Assembly: GCA_905214925.1 (NCBI GenBank)
Contig: CAJMOB010000008.1
Coordinates: forward strand, 1-64,000
Direction: 5' to 3'
From: Scybalomonas sp905214925
GTDB lineage: Bacteria; Bacillota; Clostridia; Lachnospirales; Lachnospiraceae
Length of the DNA stretch: 64,000 nt
The notes under the pieces are model-generated. The model ran no database searches and had not been told where the DNA came from. It worked only from the letters and a program-made list of their open reading frames with translations. Below are positions 61,125 through 64,000 of this stretch, piece by piece. The stretch's first letter is position 1, and each line of letters begins with the position of its first letter. The position numbers were made by a program, and so were the translations under genes.

Positions 61125-62699
61125 TTATTGTGCTACTTTATAAATCTTTGCCATATCTTGAACATAAAGAGGATAGAATTCATATCCACTATATTCTCGA
61201 TTTAAAGCCACTTGATTATTCATATCCTGAATATACACATTGGCAGCATCTTCCGTTAAGAGCGTTTCCATTTCTTTATATAACTTTACTTGCTCTTCAT
61301 CGGAAGTGCTTTTTTGCACCTGTTCATATAACTCATCATACTTTGGATTTGAATAATTAATAAAGTTTCTAGAATAATCAGAAGTAAAGCGTTCAAGCAA
61401 CGCTCTAGCACTTAAATATGCCGCATCAACACCGACAACCGTAGCTTGATAGTTACGATTTGCATAAGTGTCATTAAGCCAACTATCCCATTCTACTAAT
61501 TCGATTTTCGCATTCACACCGATTTGCTTTAACTGCTCCACTAATACTTGTGCTACATCGATATGTTTTTGATAATTAGAAGGAACAGTCATTGTGAACG
61601 TAAATCCATTTGGATATCCTGCTTCTTTTAATAACTCTTTTGCCTTTTGAATATCTTGTTCATAATAATCGGCAAGTTCTGGCATATAGTACTTTTTAAA
61701 AGCAGGGAACATACTACTTCCAATTACTGTTCCCTTTCCATCAGAAACCATATCCACAATTTCTTGTCGATTCACAGCATAACAAAGTGCTTGTCGAACC
61801 CGAATATCATTAAATGGTTCTTTGGCATTATTTAAATAGAGTGCTTGAACTAAATTCGAACCTCCTTCATAGATTGTAAATACATTCGGATCAAGACTAG
61901 CCGTTTCATCAATACTAATTCTTGCCGCCATGTGAATGGCTCCACTCTTTAACCCATTCACAAGAGCACTGCTGTCTGATACTACTTTAAACGTAACTTC
62001 ATCCAAATAAGCTTGATGATCTTGATCCCAATATTCATCAAACTTTTTCAATTTGACATAATCTTGAGGAGAACGGGAGTCATACATAAAAGGACCTGTT
62101 CCAATCGGATTCTTATTATAATCCTCCACATTTTTAGGAACAATCCCTACAATTAAATACGCTAGGAACTCCGTATCCGCTTGCTTAAGATGGATCTCTA
62201 TTGTCTTTTTATCTGGTATTTCTACGCTTTTGACATTAGAAAAAGCCGCTATCAATGGAGTACCTCCCTCCGTGATACCGGCGCATCGTTCAATCGAATA
62301 CTTGACATCTTCCGCAGTAACTTCCGCCCCATTGTGGAACTTCACTCCGTCTCGCAGTTGAAACGTATAAATCTTCCCATCTTTTGAAATCGTATGCGAC
62401 TTTGCTACTGCGTCTATATAATTTCCTGAACTATCAGGCTTTACTAGACCTTCATAAACATTAAACAGAACTTCTTTCGTTCCTGCCGCAACTGACTTGT
62501 GTGGGTCAAGACTATCTAAATCTTGTGAAATTCCGACTACAATGGAACCTCCCATGGTTGGTTCCGCATTTGTTTCTTGAGAACTTGTACTATTTAAAGT
62601 CGACTCTTTACCCTCTTCCTTCTCGCCACGGCAACCGCCGAGTACAAGTATCAGGGTAAGTGCAAAGAGAAGTAAACATATGTTTTTTACTCTTTTCAT
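61125..62699 (-). CDS. Peptide-binding lipoprotein (OppA/DppA-like, SBP family 5)
   Basis: The 524-aa protein from the ATG at 62699 (AAAGGAG upstream) has a lipoprotein signal with lipobox LGGC (Cys ~23), an acidic Ser/Thr linker, then the family 5 fold. DLDSLDPHKS and VYEGLVKPDSSGN appear early, FQLRDGVKFHNGAEVTAEDV near 125, and QALCYAVNRQEIVD near 310. Ligand is most likely short peptides. Nickel or another small ligand cannot be excluded from sequence. It is the first gene of the importer operon. Confidence 0.92.
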   Translation of the reverse strand: MKRVKNICLLLFALTLILVLGGCRGEKEEGKESTLNSTSSQETNAEPTMGGSIVVGISQDLDSLDPHKSVAAGTKEVLFNVYEGLVKPDSSGNYIDAVAKSHTISKDGKIYTFQLRDGVKFHNGAEVTAEDVKYSIERCAGITEGGTPLIAAFSNVKSVEIPDKKTIEIHLKQADTEFLAYLIVGIVPKNVEDYNKNPIGTGPFMYDSRSPQDYVKLKKFDEYWDQDHQAYLDEVTFKVVSDSSALVNGLKSGAIHMAARISIDETASLDPNVFTIYEGGSNLVQALYLNNAKEPFNDIRVRQALCYAVNRQEIVDMVSDGKGTVIGSSMFPAFKKYYMPELADYYEQDIQKAKELLKEAGYPNGFTFTMTVPSNYQKHIDVAQVLVEQLKQIGVNAKIELVEWDSWLNDTYANRNYQATVVGVDAAYLSARALLERFTSDYSRNFINYSNPKYDELYEQVQKSTSDEEQVKLYKEMETLLTEDAANVYIQDMNNQVALNREYSGYEFYPLYVQDMAKIYKVAQ

Positions 62700-62727
62700 A
62701 ATATCTCCTTTTCTTCTCAGTTCTCTC

Positions 62728-62755
62728 ATTATACAATTGTCAAGGTCATTGTACA
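62728..62755 (-). promoter_or_regulatory. Possible promoter of the peptide importer operon
   Basis: -35 TGTACA (complement of 62750-62755), a 16-nt spacer and a perfect -10 TATAAT (complement of 62728-62733), about 30 nt before the start codon. Confidence 0.5.
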
Positions 62756-62908
62756 GAAATTATTCAAAAAATTCAAGTTTATTTTTTAATGCATAAGTTA
62801 ATTTTCTTATTTATGGGAATAAATATTGACTTTCCATGATAAAATCACATATCGTATTGCCAATTTTTTTGCAAAATTTTCTACAATAAACAAAGTATGC
62901 TATAACAT

Positions 62909-62955
62909 AAAAAAGTCTTCGGAACTAAGGTTTTCCTAATTCCAAAGACTTTTTA
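62909..62955 (-). terminator. Intrinsic terminator after the ferredoxin gene
   Basis: AAAAGTCTTTGGAA pairs with TTCCGAAGACTTTT on the minus strand, followed by a U-run, 15 nt after the stop codon. Confidence 0.85.
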
Positions 62956-62969
62956 ACTATTTTATAATA

Positions 62970-63161
62970 TTAATCTTCCTCAATATCAATCGCAGAAACT
63001 GGACATTCATCTCTTGCTTCTATGGCTTGGCTCTCTGAACCATTTGGCACTTCGCTTCCGATTGCTCTTGCCACTCCATCATCTGTCATCTCAAATACTT
63101 CTGGCCCGATACTTGCGCACATTCCACAACCAATACAATTGTCATTTACATTTGCTTTCAT
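62970..63161 (-). CDS. Single-cluster ferredoxin
   Basis: The 63-aa electron carrier starts at the ATG at 63161, which has GGAGG 7 nt upstream. The ATG two codons earlier is too close. Cysteines are in CIGCGMC (C-x2-C-x2-C) and in ECPVSAI. The position that usually begins the CPEVF box reads GPEVF, so only four Cys remain, enough for one [4Fe-4S] cluster, as in Bacillus-type ferredoxins. It is monocistronic with its own terminator. Confidence 0.9.
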   Translation of the reverse strand: MKANVNDNCIGCGMCASIGPEVFEMTDDGVARAIGSEVPNGSESQAIEARDECPVSAIDIEED

Positions 63162-63301
63162 TTTCATACCTCCATTGAATAAAAATCTTTTCGTTTTGAT
63201 ACAAACTTAGTCTTTCCATTTTGGAGGATTTCAAACATAAATTTAGAAGAAACCTATCGAAAAATTTTATCTTATTTCGAAAATTTATCTACTTTCTATC
63301 T

Positions 63302-64000
63302 TTAAATATTATCAATGAACTCATCAATATAGATTAACGCCGCTCCTGCTGCTGCCGCCTCTACTCGATATTGACATTGAAATAAATAATCTTTTGCTTC
63401 ATCTCCAAACGGATCCATTTCATCTATCTCTTTATATAAATCTTCCATATATTCTCCAAGATAAGCTCCTACATGTCCACCTAAAATGATAACCCCATCA
63501 AATAACATACGAATATTATGAATTGCAATTCTTAGATAGTATAAATACCTCTCCCATAAAACAATAGCATTTTCATCTTTCTTTTTTAATAACTCAAAAA
63601 ATTCTTCTAAATTACCATCTGTATATTGATCTAACTTGGTTGCCTTACATACCGTATCAAAACAACCTAATTTTCCACAATAACATCTTTCTTTACTCTC
63701 TGGAGCAATCATCATATGCCCGATTTCCCCACCTTTATGGGTGTTACCTTCATATCCTTTTCTTTTAATAATAACGGCTCCTCCAACACTATTGCTTAAG
63801 CTAATATAAAAAGCATTATTAATCGTATCATCGATCCATACTTCCGCATATCCAGCTACATTAGAATCATGAAATAATCTACTTTTATATGGAATATATT
63901 TTGCAATTTCTTCTCTTGTTTTTCCTGTGAATCCAAGAGTTTTTCCATATATCACTTGTTCTCCATCTTCTGACACTAGCCCTGGAACCGCAATTCCTAC
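63302..64000 (-). CDS. ROK family protein, partial (N-terminus outside the window)
   Basis: The frame is open to the window edge (GIAVPGLVSEDGEQV), so the first part is missing. The GTG at 63976 is an internal codon, not a start. Visible features are the ROK glycine-rich GIAVPG, a catalytic-type Asp in HDSNVAGYAE, GGEIGHMMI and the zinc motif CYCGKLGCFDTVC. ILGGHVGAYL lies near the end. ROK proteins are either sugar kinases or NagC/XylR-type repressors. The missing N-terminus, which would show an HTH, decides between them. Confidence 0.85.
   Translation of the reverse strand, partial: VGIAVPGLVSEDGEQVIYGKTLGFTGKTREEIAKYIPYKSRLFHDSNVAGYAEVWIDDTINNAFYISLSNSVGGAVIIKRKGYEGNTHKGGEIGHMMIAPESKERCYCGKLGCFDTVCKATKLDQYTDGNLEEFFELLKKKDENAIVLWERYLYYLRIAIHNIRMLFDGVIILGGHVGAYLGEYMEDLYKEIDEMDPFGDEAKDYLFQCQYRVEAAAAGAALIYIDEFIDNI

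Overview
The window looks like chromosomal DNA from a low-GC, Gram-positive anaerobe of class Clostridia, most likely family Lachnospiraceae. The evidence is AT-rich DNA with strong AGGAGG-type ribosome sites, a prfB without the programmed frameshift, a BofA-family sporulation protein, a group-III-like phosphofructokinase, a DUF6382-FHA protein, a Gram-positive Tad/Flp locus and an NlpC/P60 wall hydrolase. I cannot name the species from sequence alone. No phage, transposase, CRISPR array or rRNA was seen.

Layout. Positions 1-190 hold two serine tRNAs (GGA, cut by the window edge, and TGA). Positions 618-27.3 kb are almost entirely minus-strand housekeeping genes. They include ispD, the t6A tRNA-modification set (tsaD, tsaB, tsaE) with rimI and rnz, a riboflavin importer under an FMN riboswitch, and tex and a dCMP deaminase. 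They continue with lysC and its long leader, an ACT regulator, prfB, secA, hpf, a secreted NlpC/P60 hydrolase and trxB. A short mixed-strand patch at 20.4-22.5 kb (Thr-rich lipoprotein, LspA-like peptidase, zinc-ribbon protein, small membrane protein) is followed by pfkA, recR, ybaB, dnaX and a rhomboid protease. Positions 27.4-36.4 kb form one tightly packed minus-strand Tad/Flp pilus operon: TadZ, CpaF, TadB, TadC, Flp1 pilin, a DUF5702-like protein, two TadE-like proteins and an FHA protein. Positions 36.5-40.9 kb carry a MarR repressor with a heterodimeric ABC exporter. A BofA protein and an RNA methyltransferase follow, then a secreted Ig-like (BIG2) surface protein. Positions 45.7-54.5 kb are a nucleoside uptake and salvage locus: purine nucleoside phosphorylase, MtnA isomerase, BMP lipoprotein, ABC ATPase, two permeases and an MTA/SAH-type deaminase. 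The end holds a pentapeptide-repeat protein, a KUP potassium transporter with an unusual structured leader, a peptide ABC importer (Opp/Dpp), a ferredoxin and a partial ROK protein.

The most interesting non-coding signals are four. (1) A tight cluster of six DnaA-box sequences lies in an AT-rich gap upstream of hpf. (2) A roughly 100-nt dispersed element is present in three copies: directly in front of the lysC and nucleoside-ATPase ribosome sites, and between marR and the tad operon. (3) The 5' region of kup is about 300 nt of stacked hairpins. (4) The lysC leader is long, has two possible promoters and short Lys-rich open frames, and has no recognisable lysine riboswitch. On the protein side, the salvage locus pairs a 6-oxopurine-type phosphorylase with a deaminase and MtnA, which suggests deamination-first recycling of 5'-modified adenosines. 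The Tad locus has a TadC with a large inserted domain and a TadE-like protein ending in two cysteine modules.
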